NCBI RefSeq assembly: GCF_030733425.1
Contig: NZ_JASHIZ010000002.1
Location: 236,460 to 300,459, forward strand
DNA: 64,000 nt
Source: Roseovarius sp. MMSF_3350
GTDB taxonomy: Bacteria > Pseudomonadota > Alphaproteobacteria > Rhodobacterales > Rhodobacteraceae
Reading direction: 5' to 3'
The notes below the pieces were generated by a model. It was not told the DNA's origin and searched no databases. It worked only from the letters and a program-made list of their open reading frames with translations. Each line of letters starts with the position of its first letter. Position 1 is the stretch's first letter. Shown piece after piece: positions 7,880 to 15,816 of this stretch. Position numbers and translations under genes: made by a program.

Positions 7880-8033
7880 CGTCTCATCTCCATTGTTGTA
7901 GCCGGGCGCTTTCCCAACACGCCCGACAGGCTCTTCCACAAGCCTTCCTAAAAGATCGCCTTTTGCTGTGCCTTGGGTGCATGGGTGCGCCACGTCCACT
8001 GGCCAAGGGGGAGTTTCAAAAAGGCGCGGGTGG

Positions 8034-8246
8034 TCAAACGACGCCACTCCGAATGCGCAGATAAGAAAAAACTGGCCTCCAAGCTTCGCAGACTGGATGG
8101 CCACACTTACAACCCACTACCCAATCGTGTTCATGTATGGGTGGCCCCCAGATGGCACGGGTGACGCGGATATACGCTATTTCAAGCAGCCATCCACGAA
8201 TGCGGTATGGGCGAAAATTGTGAAACATCGGCCTTCCATCACGCAT
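8034..8246 (-). CDS. Hypothetical phage protein with CxCGHxxC motif, 70 residues
   Basis: The ATG at 8246 overlaps the stop of the upstream membrane-protein gene (ATGA), which decides the start over 8267. The product is aromatic and basic (MRDGRPMFHNFRPYRIRGWL) with a possible metal site GCKCGHPVC near residue 50. No family is recognised. It is part of the leftward operon. A 154-bp spacer separates it from the Lar-like gene. Confidence 0.5.
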   Translation of the reverse strand: MRDGRPMFHNFRPYRIRGWLLEIAYIRVTRAIWGPPIHEHDWVVGCKCGHPVCEAWRPVFSYLRIRSGVV

Positions 8247-8434
8247 CACACCACTCCCGCTCCCCATAGCGCCACGAAGATCCAGAACAGCGCCGATCCA
8301 ATAATGACCCAGCCCAGCCAGGAACCGGGAGGGGCGCGTTTCTCCCCCGGTAGGCCGAAGTAATCCGCGCTCTCAAGTTCGGGGTTGATCAGGTCCGGTT
8401 TGTCGCGGGTGGTGGTTTCGGTGAGGTGGGTCAT
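8246..8434 (-). CDS. Small single-span membrane protein, 62 residues
   Basis: The N-terminal 35 residues are hydrophilic (MTHLTETTTRDKPDLINPEL). The C-terminus is one membrane segment (WLGWVIIGSALFWIFVALWG). The start overlaps the stop of the 36-residue gene upstream (ATGA), and the stop overlaps the next start, giving a chain of coupled genes. As an early-operon membrane protein it could act in superinfection exclusion, but nothing in the sequence proves that. Confidence 0.55.
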   Translation of the reverse strand: MTHLTETTTRDKPDLINPELESADYFGLPGEKRAPPGSWLGWVIIGSALFWIFVALWGAGVV

Positions 8435-8541
8435 TGGGCTGCCTCCTCCGGCTCGGCAGCAATGATTTCCGCCCAGCATTCGGGGCAGTAGGTGCAGCCT
8501 GTAATCGGGTCCGAATAGTGCCAGCCGTCAGGGAAACGCAC
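8431..8541 (-). CDS. 36-residue zinc-knuckle microprotein
   Basis: A GTG start at 8541 follows ATAGGTGAC. The product reads VRFPDGWHYSDPITGCTYCP, then ECWAEIIAAEPEEAAQ, with a CxxCxxC cluster likely to bind metal. The stop overlaps the next ATG (ATGA). It is the first gene of the leftward operon as far as I can trace it. Its start lies 8 bp from the start of the rightward gene at 8549, so the switch region between the two transcription directions is extremely compact. Confidence 0.5.
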   Translation of the reverse strand: MRFPDGWHYSDPITGCTYCPECWAEIIAAEPEEAAQ

Positions 8542-8548
8542 GTCACCT

Positions 8549-8995
8549 ATGCCGGGGTTCCCCGAACTGGTCAGCGTCGAGACGGCGCAGAAATACGGTT
8601 CGGCCATGGCGAAGCTGAATGCGGCGATGGAGGCCGACGACCCCGAGGAAGTCGCCAAGCGGGCGCAGGTCTGCATGAGGGGTCTCGCCGCCATGAACCA
8701 GGAGGCCGAAGCTGCAGGGCACAACCCAGAACCGGGCGATGTCTGGGAGTTCGATCTGGACGGCTTCAAGTTCGGCATCGTGCAGGACATCGAGGACCAG
8801 GCCCGCATCAGGGAGCGCCGCCCGGATTTGAAGTTATTCACGATGCGGGAAGCCGCCATGGCGCTGCGCGGTTATGCGAACAGCGTCCTGGTCGAAGCCG
8901 CCAAGCATCATTCCCCCCACGCCGAAATCTCGAAACTGCCGGACATCAAGCTGACGCCGGAGTTTTTCGAGCATGGCGACCCAATTCCGTTTTGA
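8549..8995 (+). CDS. Hypothetical phage protein, 148 residues, first gene of rightward arm
   Basis: This soluble protein has a plausible helical N-half (YGSAMAKLNAAMEADDPEEV) and a mixed C-half (PGDVWEFDLDGFKFGIVQDI). I recognise no family. The start is uncertain: ATG 8549 lacks a strong ribosome site, and ATG 8606 (MAKLNAAMEADDPEEVAKRA) is an alternative. It begins the rightward transcription unit, so a regulatory role in the lysis/lysogeny decision is possible but unproven. Confidence 0.55.
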   Translation: MPGFPELVSVETAQKYGSAMAKLNAAMEADDPEEVAKRAQVCMRGLAAMNQEAEAAGHNPEPGDVWEFDLDGFKFGIVQDIEDQARIRERRPDLKLFTMREAAMALRGYANSVLVEAAKHHSPHAEISKLPDIKLTPEFFEHGDPIPF

Positions 8996-9004
8996 GGTGA
9001 TGAC

Positions 9005-9229
9005 ATGAGCGACCAATACTACAGAAAGACCTGCACATACCCCGGCTGCACGGCGGTTGGCAAATACGCTAACAACCGTTGCCTGCGCCATCGGTTCCGC
9101 GTGGCACCGAAAGAGGGCCGCAGGGTCGTCCAGGTAGAGCGCTACGCGCCGGGCAGCAGCTACGCCGAGCAGACGCACAAGATGGACGTGTCGCTACCGG
9201 CGGAGCCGTGGGAGGTGACCAATGTCTGA
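9005..9229 (+). CDS. Small Cys/His protein, 74 residues
   Basis: The N-terminus reads MSDQYYRKTCTYPGCTAVGK then YANNRCLRHRFRV, a C-x4-C-x9-C-x2-H arrangement resembling a small zinc finger. The rest is polar. It overlaps the next start by 8 nt. DNA or RNA binding is plausible from the basic finger; the role is unknown. Confidence 0.55.
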   Translation: MSDQYYRKTCTYPGCTAVGKYANNRCLRHRFRVAPKEGRRVVQVERYAPGSSYAEQTHKMDVSLPAEPWEVTNV

Positions 9230-9350
9230 GGAGTGGGGGCCGTGGGTTGAGCATGACGGCAAATGTATTGCTGCGCTTCCCGGCATGGCGAAGGCAATCG
9301 CAACGCAATGGGGACGATACGAGGATCTACTGATGGTGGCAGCACAATGA
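9222..9350 (+). CDS. Small phage protein, 42 residues
   Basis: The product reads MSEEWGPWVEHDGKCIAALP then GMAKAIATQWGRYEDLLMVA-AQ. It overlaps the upstream gene by 8 nt and the downstream gene by ATGA. Trp-rich short proteins of this kind are common in Rhodobacteraceae prophages, but no function is known to me. Overlap on both sides supports translation. Confidence 0.5.
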   Translation: MSEEWGPWVEHDGKCIAALPGMAKAIATQWGRYEDLLMVAAQ

Positions 9351-9550
9351 CCGATGAAGACGAAATCCGCATCCTTCGCCTGGAAAAGCGCAACGCCGAA
9401 CTCACCGCGCAGAACGTGGGGCTACGCAAGCGGGTGGAGGACTTACAGCGGATGCATGAGCAGGACCAGAAGTATATCAACACGCTGCGGAGGCAGATCG
9501 GGGCAACCGCAAAGGAGCGGGCGGAACTGCACTTTCAGAGGGACGAGTAG
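9347..9550 (+). CDS. Small coiled-coil protein, 67 residues
   Basis: Almost the whole product is a heptad-rich helix (IRILRLEKRNAELTAQNVGL; KRVEDLQRMHEQDQKYINTL). The ATG at 9347 overlaps the previous stop (ATGA); upstream in-frame starts would run back through the 42-residue gene. It is likely dimeric or a partner of another phage protein. No family is identified. Confidence 0.55.
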   Translation: MTDEDEIRILRLEKRNAELTAQNVGLRKRVEDLQRMHEQDQKYINTLRRQIGATAKERAELHFQRDE

Positions 9551-9551
9551 C

Positions 9552-10247
9552 ATGGCAAAATCAACAGGCAAGGCAAAACCCTACACCCCCGCGACAACGT
9601 GGGACATGGGGTCACAGACGCTGGCGGTTCTCGGAGACGTGCCAAGGATCGTGCGTGAGTTTCGAAGCCACCTCATGCGCAATCCAAAGGCGCGAGAGGC
9701 CGTCAGGAAGGCGGAGGAACCCACTGGTGACAAGAAGGCCGACGCGGCCCGCAAGCAGCACGCACAGCGCGTCACAGCCAACTGGATGCGGTCTAACGGG
9801 TATACCCCCGTCATTGAGCCTGCGGACTACACAGACCCGCTCACGGGCAAGAAGATCAACCCCAACGGGGTAAAGCGGGCGCGGCGCATCGACATGGTGG
9901 AGCAATATCAAAGGCGGGGCATTCTGGAACAACGTCAAGTGCTTGCCGCCTTGGCCGTGCGCATGGCCTATGAGCAGACGGAAAAAAGCCCACCAGCTAT
10001 CAAGGCAATCCAGGTGGATACGTCGCCCAAGCCTGACCAGCACATCGCAATCCTGATGGACCGGATCAGCAAGTTCACCTCGATCTTTGGGCTTATTCAT
10101 AGCAAGGACCGGGCGCTACTGGATTGCATCTGCGTTCGGGGCAATGGGCCGGGTGAACTCAAATGCTATCGCGGCAGGAACTATCGCAAGGGCATTGAAC
10201 ACATGCAGGAGGCACTAACGAGATTGGCGGACGCGCTTGAACTGTAG
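9552..10247 (+). CDS. Basic phage protein, possible late regulator, 231 residues
   Basis: The N-terminal 130 residues are very basic (MAKSTGKAKPYTPATTWDMG; RKQHAQRVTANWMRSNGYTP). The C-terminal 100 residues (QYQRRGILEQRQVLAALAVR; LLDCICVRGNGPGELKC; HMQEALTRLADAL) resemble HTH-like DUF6456-type domains of alphaproteobacterial regulators. That resemblance is from memory and weak. It is the last gene before the presumed late promoter and terminase block, where a late activator or antiterminator would be expected. Confidence 0.5.
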   Translation: MAKSTGKAKPYTPATTWDMGSQTLAVLGDVPRIVREFRSHLMRNPKAREAVRKAEEPTGDKKADAARKQHAQRVTANWMRSNGYTPVIEPADYTDPLTGKKINPNGVKRARRIDMVEQYQRRGILEQRQVLAALAVRMAYEQTEKSPPAIKAIQVDTSPKPDQHIAILMDRISKFTSIFGLIHSKDRALLDCICVRGNGPGELKCYRGRNYRKGIEHMQEALTRLADALEL

Positions 10248-10249
10248 GG

Positions 10250-10277
10250 TTGACTGTAAATCTAATTGCCCTATTGT
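10250..10277 (+). promoter_or_regulatory. Candidate sigma-70 promoter upstream of the late genes
   Basis: TTGACT (10250-10255) and TATTGT (10272-10277) are separated by 16 bp, immediately after the stop of the 231-residue gene. The following 240 bp to the tRNA-like gene contain no convincing gene, consistent with a long leader. The terminator at 10606-10633 would stop this transcript unless antiterminated. Confidence 0.5.
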
Positions 10278-10523
10278 GGGTATCGTCGGAGAGGTGGGCG
10301 AGATTTTGCGTTTTGCCTGCTTTTTTGATTCAGCCGCGTTGATGTGGGTGTGTCGTTTTAATGGCCTGATGGCTCACGTAGCAAATTGCACGCAGGCGGC
10401 ACACCTTCATGAGCGCGGGCTCGACGGGCGCACAGAGACCAGCCCGCAATCTGGCCGGGGAAGTTGATCACCCTCGCCGCGCTCAACAAGTCACCAGCCC
10501 TGCGCACAGCGCATCTGGATTCA

Positions 10524-10599
10524 GCGGACAAGCTTGCGGGACAAGTCCGGGGCCTTCCAAGCCTTCGTGAGCAGGGTTCGATTCCCTCTGTCCGCTCCA
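10524..10599 (+). tRNA. tRNA-Gly(TCC)-like gene with aberrant D-arm
   Basis: The acceptor strands GCGGACA/TGTCCGC pair fully and are followed by T and an encoded CCA. The anticodon arm GGGGC-CTTCCAA-GCCTT gives anticodon TCC. The T-arm has the normal GGTTCGATTCC loop with one mismatched pair. The D-arm CTTG-CGGGA-CAAG has a loop of only five bases, with three bases instead of one before the anticodon stem. It may be a phage tRNA that has diverged or decayed. Confidence 0.7.
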
Positions 10600-10605
10600 A
10601 CACAC

Positions 10606-10633
10606 AGCCACCTCCTAACCGGGGTGGCTTTTT
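10606..10633 (+). terminator. Rho-independent terminator after the tRNA-Gly-like gene
   Basis: The perfect 7-bp stem AGCCACC/GGTGGCT (10606-10612 and 10623-10629) is followed directly by a run of T. It lies 7 bp after the encoded CCA and before the HNH gene. Confidence 0.75.
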
Positions 10634-10691
10634 CTATTTCAGCGGCGGCGTGGAAAATCGCAGACACGCTAAGCCATAGAGTGACGCCATT

Positions 10692-11105
10692 ATGGCTGGT
10701 GTAAGTCGTTCGCGGCGAGAAATGCGGGGAAATCGTCAAGGTGCTATTGGCGGCGTGATGCTTAAGGCTCACCGTGTGGCCTGGGTTGTCTACTACGGGA
10801 AATGGCCCAAGGGCCAGATTGACCACATCAACGGCGACCGTGCGGACAATCGTATCGGTAACTTGCGTGATGTGAATAGTTCAAAGAATTCTCGAAATTC
10901 TAAAATGAAGTCCAATAACACCAGCGGGCATAACGGCATTTACTGGTACGAGCGTTACGGTAAGTGGCAGGTGTCTGGCGGTGCCGATGGCCGCAAAAAA
11001 CATATTGGGTATTTTGAAGATCTTGAAGATGCCATCGCCGCTCGTGCGGAGTTCAACAGGCAAAATGGGTACTCCGAAAGGCACGGAAGTGAGGCGGCAG
11101 CATGA
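10692..11105 (+). CDS. HNH endonuclease with AP2-type DNA-binding domain, N-terminally short
   Basis: The protein has 137 residues. The HNH core is AHRVAWVVYYGKWPKGQIDH then INGDRADNRIGNLRDV. The C-terminal AP2-like domain is GIYWYERYGKWQVSG through HIGYFEDLEDAIAAR. A close paralogue at 29919-30464 carries about 50 more N-terminal residues, so this copy is truncated or starts late. It sits beside the small terminase gene, a frequent position for phage HNH enzymes, which either home or assist packaging. Confidence 0.8.
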   Translation: MAGVSRSRREMRGNRQGAIGGVMLKAHRVAWVVYYGKWPKGQIDHINGDRADNRIGNLRDVNSSKNSRNSKMKSNNTSGHNGIYWYERYGKWQVSGGADGRKKHIGYFEDLEDAIAARAEFNRQNGYSERHGSEAAA

Positions 11106-11202
11106 GCAAGGCCGCAGGCAAGAAGCATACCAACACCTAGCAGGCGCGAAGGCCAACCTTGCATTCCGCAAGCGCCGGTCGCGTCGTAAGGGGCAGCAAT
11201 GA
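11089..11202 (+). CDS. Possible 37-residue basic protein before terminase
   Basis: A GTG at 11089 opens a frame reading VRRQHEQGRRQEAYQHLAGA then KANLAFRKRRSRRKGQQ, ending in an ATGA overlap with terS. The strongly basic tail suggests nucleic-acid contact. The ribosome site is weak and the frame overlaps the HNH 3' end, so support rests mainly on the overlap with terS. Confidence 0.35.
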   Translation: MRRQHEQGRRQEAYQHLAGAKANLAFRKRRSRRKGQQ

Positions 11203-11717
11203 CAGAGGCAGTCGAGGCGCGTGGGCGTCCGTCAATCTATTCGCAAGAAGTCGCTGACGAAATCTGCGCAAGGCTCATGACGGGCGAAACCCTCAGGGCG
11301 GTTTGTCGCGATGAAGGTATGCCGCACGAAAGCACGGTGCGCCTCTGGGCGGCGGAAGATCGTGAAGGATTTTATACGCAATACACAAAGGCTAGAGAGG
11401 CTGGATACCTCGCAATGGCCGATGAACTTCTTGAGATTGCAGACGATGGCCGGAACGATTGGGTTGTCGATGAAGAAGGCGGCGACAAGTACAACGGCGA
11501 CCACGTTCAGCGGTCACGACTGAGGGTCGATACGCGCAAGTGGCTTTTGTCGAAAGCACTGCCGAAGGTCTTTGGCGACAAGCTGGCCCTTGGTGGTGAC
11601 GCGGACATGCCGCCCATTCAAACAGAAGAAGTAGGGCAGGGCGCGGCCAAGCTGGCTGCATACCTGGATAGCATTGCAGAGCGCAGCGGAACGTCTGGCG
11701 AGCCTGACGGAGAGTGA
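11199..11717 (+). CDS. terS: Phage terminase small subunit
   Basis: The protein has 172 residues. An N-terminal HTH (YSQEVADEICARLMTGETLR then AVCRDEGMPHESTVRLWAAE) is followed by a helical oligomerisation region and a polar tail. Small subunits recognise the pac site and recruit the ATPase subunit. The gene sits directly before terL, which overlaps its last 44 nt. The start overlaps the preceding stop (ATGA). Confidence 0.85.
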   Translation: MTEAVEARGRPSIYSQEVADEICARLMTGETLRAVCRDEGMPHESTVRLWAAEDREGFYTQYTKAREAGYLAMADELLEIADDGRNDWVVDEEGGDKYNGDHVQRSRLRVDTRKWLLSKALPKVFGDKLALGGDADMPPIQTEEVGQGAAKLAAYLDSIAERSGTSGEPDGE

Positions 11718-13002
11718 GAGGGCGGCGGCGCTTTCCCAACTCACCGATCAGGAGGCCAAGGCCCTACTCACAGATTGGCGCGGGTTTCTGGCAAGGCCGG
11801 AGCAAGTCGCGCCGGAAGGTGACTGGGATATCTGGTGCGTTCTGGCTGGCCGTGGTTTCGGCAAGACGGAAAGCGGCGCACAGTGGGTCAAGGAGCAGGT
11901 TGCGGCGGGCGCTCAAAGCATTGCGCTCATAGCGGAAACGCAAAAAGACCTTGAGGAAGTCATGGTTGCCCGCATCCTGAAGGTTTGCCCCGAGGCAAAG
12001 GCCCGGTTCAAGCCCGTGCGTATTTCATGGCCCAACGGGGCACAGGCGCTGGGGTACAACGGGACAGAGCCGAACCAGCTTCGCGGCCCTGAGTTTGATA
12101 CGGCCTGGGTCGATGAGTTGGCGAAGTATCGCTACGCTCGGGAAACGTGGGACATGCTGCAATTCGGTTTGCGGCTTGGGGATCATCCGAAGGTATGCGT
12201 TACAACAACGCCCCGGCCAACGGAACTCATCAAGGCTATCGTGGCAGGGCAAGAGGGCAGGGTCCACGTCACGCGCGGCTCAACGCTCGACAACAAGGCC
12301 AACCTCGCAAAAAGCTTCATCAAGAAGGTTTACGACCGCTACGCCGGGACACGGCTGGGCAGGCAGGAACTTAACGCGGAAATCCTCGGGGACTTGCCGG
12401 GGGCGCTTTGGTCGCAAAAAGACATAGACGCATATCGCGAGGGTGTCGCGCCTGAGTTGGAGCGCACGGTCGTTGCGATTGATCCGGCTGTGACGAACAC
12501 AGAGGACAGCGATGAACACGGGATTGTGGCCTGTGGCCGCGCCTCCGATCAGACGGGTTATGTGATCGAGGACGGCAGCATAAGCGGCTCACCGATGGAT
12601 TGGGCCAAGCAAGCCATTGCCATGTATCACAAGCATAAGGCGGACGCCATTGTTGCAGAGGTCAACAACGGCGGCGACATGATTGCCCACACGATCCGCG
12701 CGGTGGCCCCCAACGTCAACGTGATCGAGGTCAGGGCCACCAAGGGCAAGCACGTAAGGGCAGAGCCGATAGCGGCGCTCTACGCACAGGGCCGGGTGCG
12801 CCATGTTGGGCATTTCCCGGAACTTGAGAACCAAATGACGCAATTCACGAATGAAGGCTACCAGGGCGAGGATTCACCTGACCGGGCGGACTCGCTGGTC
12901 TGGGCCATGTCCGAGTTGTTCCCCGACATGGTGGACACGGTGCCGGATGCGTCGAAATTCAACATTGGCCGCAGGGGCGGCGGGGGCTGGTTAGGCGCAT
13001 GA
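11674..13002 (+). CDS. terL: Phage terminase large subunit
   Basis: This 442-residue DNA-packaging motor has an N-terminal ATPase (Walker A GRGFGKT at 59-65; Walker B region FDTAWVDELAKY) and a C-terminal RNase H-like nuclease (VAIDPAVTNTEDSDEHGIV; AEVNNGGDMI; ADSLVWAMSELF). The annotated start is TTG inside terS; a better start was not found. The stop overlaps the portal ATG (ATGA). It belongs to the Terminase_6-type headful enzymes, consistent with P22-like packaging. Confidence 0.93.
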   Translation: MQSAAERLASLTESERAAALSQLTDQEAKALLTDWRGFLARPEQVAPEGDWDIWCVLAGRGFGKTESGAQWVKEQVAAGAQSIALIAETQKDLEEVMVARILKVCPEAKARFKPVRISWPNGAQALGYNGTEPNQLRGPEFDTAWVDELAKYRYARETWDMLQFGLRLGDHPKVCVTTTPRPTELIKAIVAGQEGRVHVTRGSTLDNKANLAKSFIKKVYDRYAGTRLGRQELNAEILGDLPGALWSQKDIDAYREGVAPELERTVVAIDPAVTNTEDSDEHGIVACGRASDQTGYVIEDGSISGSPMDWAKQAIAMYHKHKADAIVAEVNNGGDMIAHTIRAVAPNVNVIEVRATKGKHVRAEPIAALYAQGRVRHVGHFPELENQMTQFTNEGYQGEDSPDRADSLVWAMSELFPDMVDTVPDASKFNIGRRGGGGWLGA

Positions 13003-14960
13003 AGAAAGACGATATTATACGCGCCGCGCTCGACCGCATGGACGAGGCAGTAGACGCGGATCGTGAGAACCGCGAGGAGGCGCTGCACGACCTTGAGGCT
13101 ATTGCAGGGCACCAGTGGCCTGATGATATCCGCCAGTCGCGTGAGCAAGAGGGGCGGCCCTGCCTGACGATCAACAGGCTTCCGCAATTCGTGCGGCAGG
13201 TAACGGGCGATATTCGCCGCATGAACCCGTCCATCAACGTGCTTCCGGGGGACAGTGAAGCATCGCAGGACGTGGCCGAGATTGTTGAAGGTCTGGTGCG
13301 GCACATCCAGTACGCCTCGGATGCCACGTCAGTTTATGAATCGGCAGGGGAAAGCGCTGCGGCGTGTTCGATGGGCTATTTCCGCATCCGCACGGAATAC
13401 GAGGACGACGACAGCTTTAATCAGGTCATCAAAATTGAGCGGATCCACAATCCGTTCTCTGTGTACTTCGACCCGCAGGCCCGCATGTCAACGCGCGAGG
13501 ATGCGGATTACTGCTTTATCACCGAGCAAATGCGCAAGGACGACTTCAGGAAGGCGTACCCCAAAGCTGCCCTGGTTGACATGGAGAACGACGCCGAGAC
13601 GGACGGCTTGGAGCACTGGCAAAACGAAGGCTCTATGGTTGTCGCGGAGTATTTCTGGAAGGAGCCGGAAGAATACGAACTTGGCTTGCTTCCGAGCGGT
13701 CAGGTTGTGCGTGATCCGGTTGCGCCGCTCAACATCGTTCGCAAGCGCAAGGTCAAGTCTCACAAGGTCATGTGGGCCAAGATCAGCGGTAAGGAAGTGC
13801 TGGAAGGCCCGCAGGAAATCCCGTGCGATTATATTCCTGTTGTCGGTGTCATGGGCGAGGAGCTGCATGTAGGCGACCGCGTTCAGCGCACCAGCGTCAT
13901 TCGTTTCGCCAAAGATCCGCAGCAGCTTTATAACTACTGGCGTTCGGCACAGACGGAACTTGTGGCATTGCAGCCCAAAGCCCCGTATCTGGTCACGCCC
14001 AAGCAGGTTGCCGGGTTTGAGACATTCTGGAATCAGGCCAACGACAGCAACCGGCCTTACCTGCCGTACAACCCGGATGATAAGGCCCCTGGCGTGCCGC
14101 AGAGGGCCACACCGCCCATTGCATCGCAAGGCATGATGCAGGAGGTCATGACCGCTGCGGAAGACTTGAAGGGCACCACAGGCGTCTATGACGCGGCACT
14201 CGGCAATCAGAGCAACGAGAAGTCAGGTGTTGCCATTCGTCAGCGCCAGATGGAAAGCGATGTGTCCACGTCGATCTACTCGGACAACGTAGCCAAGGCC
14301 GTGGCGTGTTCGGGGCGCATTATCGTCAACATGATTCCGAAGGTATACGACACCAACCGCATCATTCGCATTCTTGGCAAGGACGACGCGGAGAAGATGG
14401 TGCCGATCAACGGAATGCAGATGACCATTGACGGCCCGGTGCCGGTCAACAGCCTGACCATCGGCAAGTATGACGTGAAAATATCGGTCGGCCCGAACTA
14501 CTCGACCAAGCGTCAGGAGGCGGCGGAGAGCATGATTGAGTTCGTGCGTGCATTCCCGGCAGCGGGCGCAGCCACGGCGGACCTGATTGCGAAAAACATG
14601 GATTGGCCCGGCGCGGATGAATTTGCAGACCGGCTCAAGAAAATGTTGCCCCCCGGTATTCGGGACATGGACGACCTTTCGCCCGAGGAACAGCAGCAGA
14701 TGCAGGCCGCAATGCAGCAACAGCAGCAGGCGGCGCAGATCGAGCAAGCCAAGGTCATGGCCGAGATTGAAAAGGGTCAAGCCGAGGCGAAAGAGGCCGG
14801 ATTTGACGCCCAGAAGGCGCAATTCGAGGTCATGAACGAGCAATTGGAATTGGCCGCGAAAAACGGCCAGCTAAACGCGGCGATTGGACAGATTGTCCAA
14901 CAGGAAGTCGCCCGTGCGCTTCAAGGCGCGATGCAACAGGGGCCACGCCCCACTTTCTAA
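12999..14960 (+). CDS. P22-type portal protein
   Basis: The 653-residue product matches P22 gp1-family portals in length and order: an N-terminal segment (LEAIAGHQWPDDIRQSREQE, GRPCLTINRLPQFVRQVTGD), a central wing and crown region, and a glutamine-rich helical C-terminus (EEQQQMQAAMQQQQQAAQIE) like the P22 barrel. The dodecameric portal is the DNA entry vertex and the docking site for terminase and gp4. It is coupled to terL by ATGA. Confidence 0.9.
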   Translation: MKKDDIIRAALDRMDEAVDADRENREEALHDLEAIAGHQWPDDIRQSREQEGRPCLTINRLPQFVRQVTGDIRRMNPSINVLPGDSEASQDVAEIVEGLVRHIQYASDATSVYESAGESAAACSMGYFRIRTEYEDDDSFNQVIKIERIHNPFSVYFDPQARMSTREDADYCFITEQMRKDDFRKAYPKAALVDMENDAETDGLEHWQNEGSMVVAEYFWKEPEEYELGLLPSGQVVRDPVAPLNIVRKRKVKSHKVMWAKISGKEVLEGPQEIPCDYIPVVGVMGEELHVGDRVQRTSVIRFAKDPQQLYNYWRSAQTELVALQPKAPYLVTPKQVAGFETFWNQANDSNRPYLPYNPDDKAPGVPQRATPPIASQGMMQEVMTAAEDLKGTTGVYDAALGNQSNEKSGVAIRQRQMESDVSTSIYSDNVAKAVACSGRIIVNMIPKVYDTNRIIRILGKDDAEKMVPINGMQMTIDGPVPVNSLTIGKYDVKISVGPNYSTKRQEAAESMIEFVRAFPAAGAATADLIAKNMDWPGADEFADRLKKMLPPGIRDMDDLSPEEQQQMQAAMQQQQQAAQIEQAKVMAEIEKGQAEAKEAGFDAQKAQFEVMNEQLELAAKNGQLNAAIGQIVQQEVARALQGAMQQGPRPTF

Positions 14961-14970
14961 GGTAAAAATC

Positions 14971-15804
14971 ATGGAAGAGCAGCAAACCCCTGCCCCCGAG
15001 GCAGGTGATGATGCCGTTGTGCCCGAAGGCACGGAGTCGGAAGCGACGGAAAACACAGAAGGGCAGGTGAAAGACCAGCCCGCCGAGGGTGAGGAAGGCG
15101 CAAAGCCGGAAGCATCCGAGGAAGAAATCAGCCCTTCCAAGGCACGGCGGGAACGCCGGAAGGCCGAAATGGAAAGGCTGAGGCAAGAAAAGGCCGAGGC
15201 GGAACAGGAGGCGCAACGCTTCAAGGCCCGTCTTGACCGCATCGAACAAGCAGCGCAGCAAACGCAGCCCCCCAAGGAAGAAGATTTCCAGGATTACGCC
15301 GAGTACCAGGCGGCTCTTGCGGCTCACAAGAGTATGCAGGCCCTTGACGCGCGGCAGAAGCGGGAAATCGAGGAAGAGGCCCAGACCCACCAGAAACGAC
15401 TGGATAGCCTGAAAGAGCAGGAACAACGTGAGGCAGCCGAGAATTGGGCCGCCCAGGTTAAGGATGCTCAGACCCGTTACGCTGATTTTGCAGAGGTGGC
15501 CCAAAACCCGCACCTGCCGATCAACGACACGATGGCACAGATTATCTCGTCGTCGGACATGGGCGCGGATCTGGCCTACCACCTTGGGAAGCACCCTAAA
15601 GAGGCAGCGCAGATCGCGCAAATGAACCCTTTGGAAGCGGCAGTAGAGTTGGGGGGCATGATGGCCCGCCTAAGCCTTCCGCAGCCAAAGACCACCAGCG
15701 AAACACCCGATCCTATCGAGCCTGTGAAGCCGAAAGCATCTGCGGGGGTCAAAGACCCCTCGAAGATGACAATGGCCGAATACAAGGCTTGGCGCGGGCT
15801 TTAA
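14971..15804 (+). CDS. Phage scaffolding protein
   Basis: The product has 277 residues and is acidic and almost entirely helical. The N-terminus is disordered (MEEQQTPAPEAGDDAVVPEG). A long charged coiled coil covers about residues 50-165. A short C-terminal helix (SKMTMAEYKAWRGL) resembles the coat-binding tail of scaffolds. The ATG at 14971 follows AAGGTAAAAATC; an earlier in-frame start lies inside the portal gene. Its place between portal and coat genes is standard. Confidence 0.82.
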   Translation: MEEQQTPAPEAGDDAVVPEGTESEATENTEGQVKDQPAEGEEGAKPEASEEEISPSKARRERRKAEMERLRQEKAEAEQEAQRFKARLDRIEQAAQQTQPPKEEDFQDYAEYQAALAAHKSMQALDARQKREIEEEAQTHQKRLDSLKEQEQREAAENWAAQVKDAQTRYADFAEVAQNPHLPINDTMAQIISSSDMGADLAYHLGKHPKEAAQIAQMNPLEAAVELGGMMARLSLPQPKTTSETPDPIEPVKPKASAGVKDPSKMTMAEYKAWRGL

Positions 15805-15816
15805 GGAAACTGAAAG

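Noticed and set aside
8434..9000. Alternative 188-residue plus-strand frame over the first rightward gene
   Set aside because: Arg/Gly-rich shadow frame; the 148-residue frame has normal composition.
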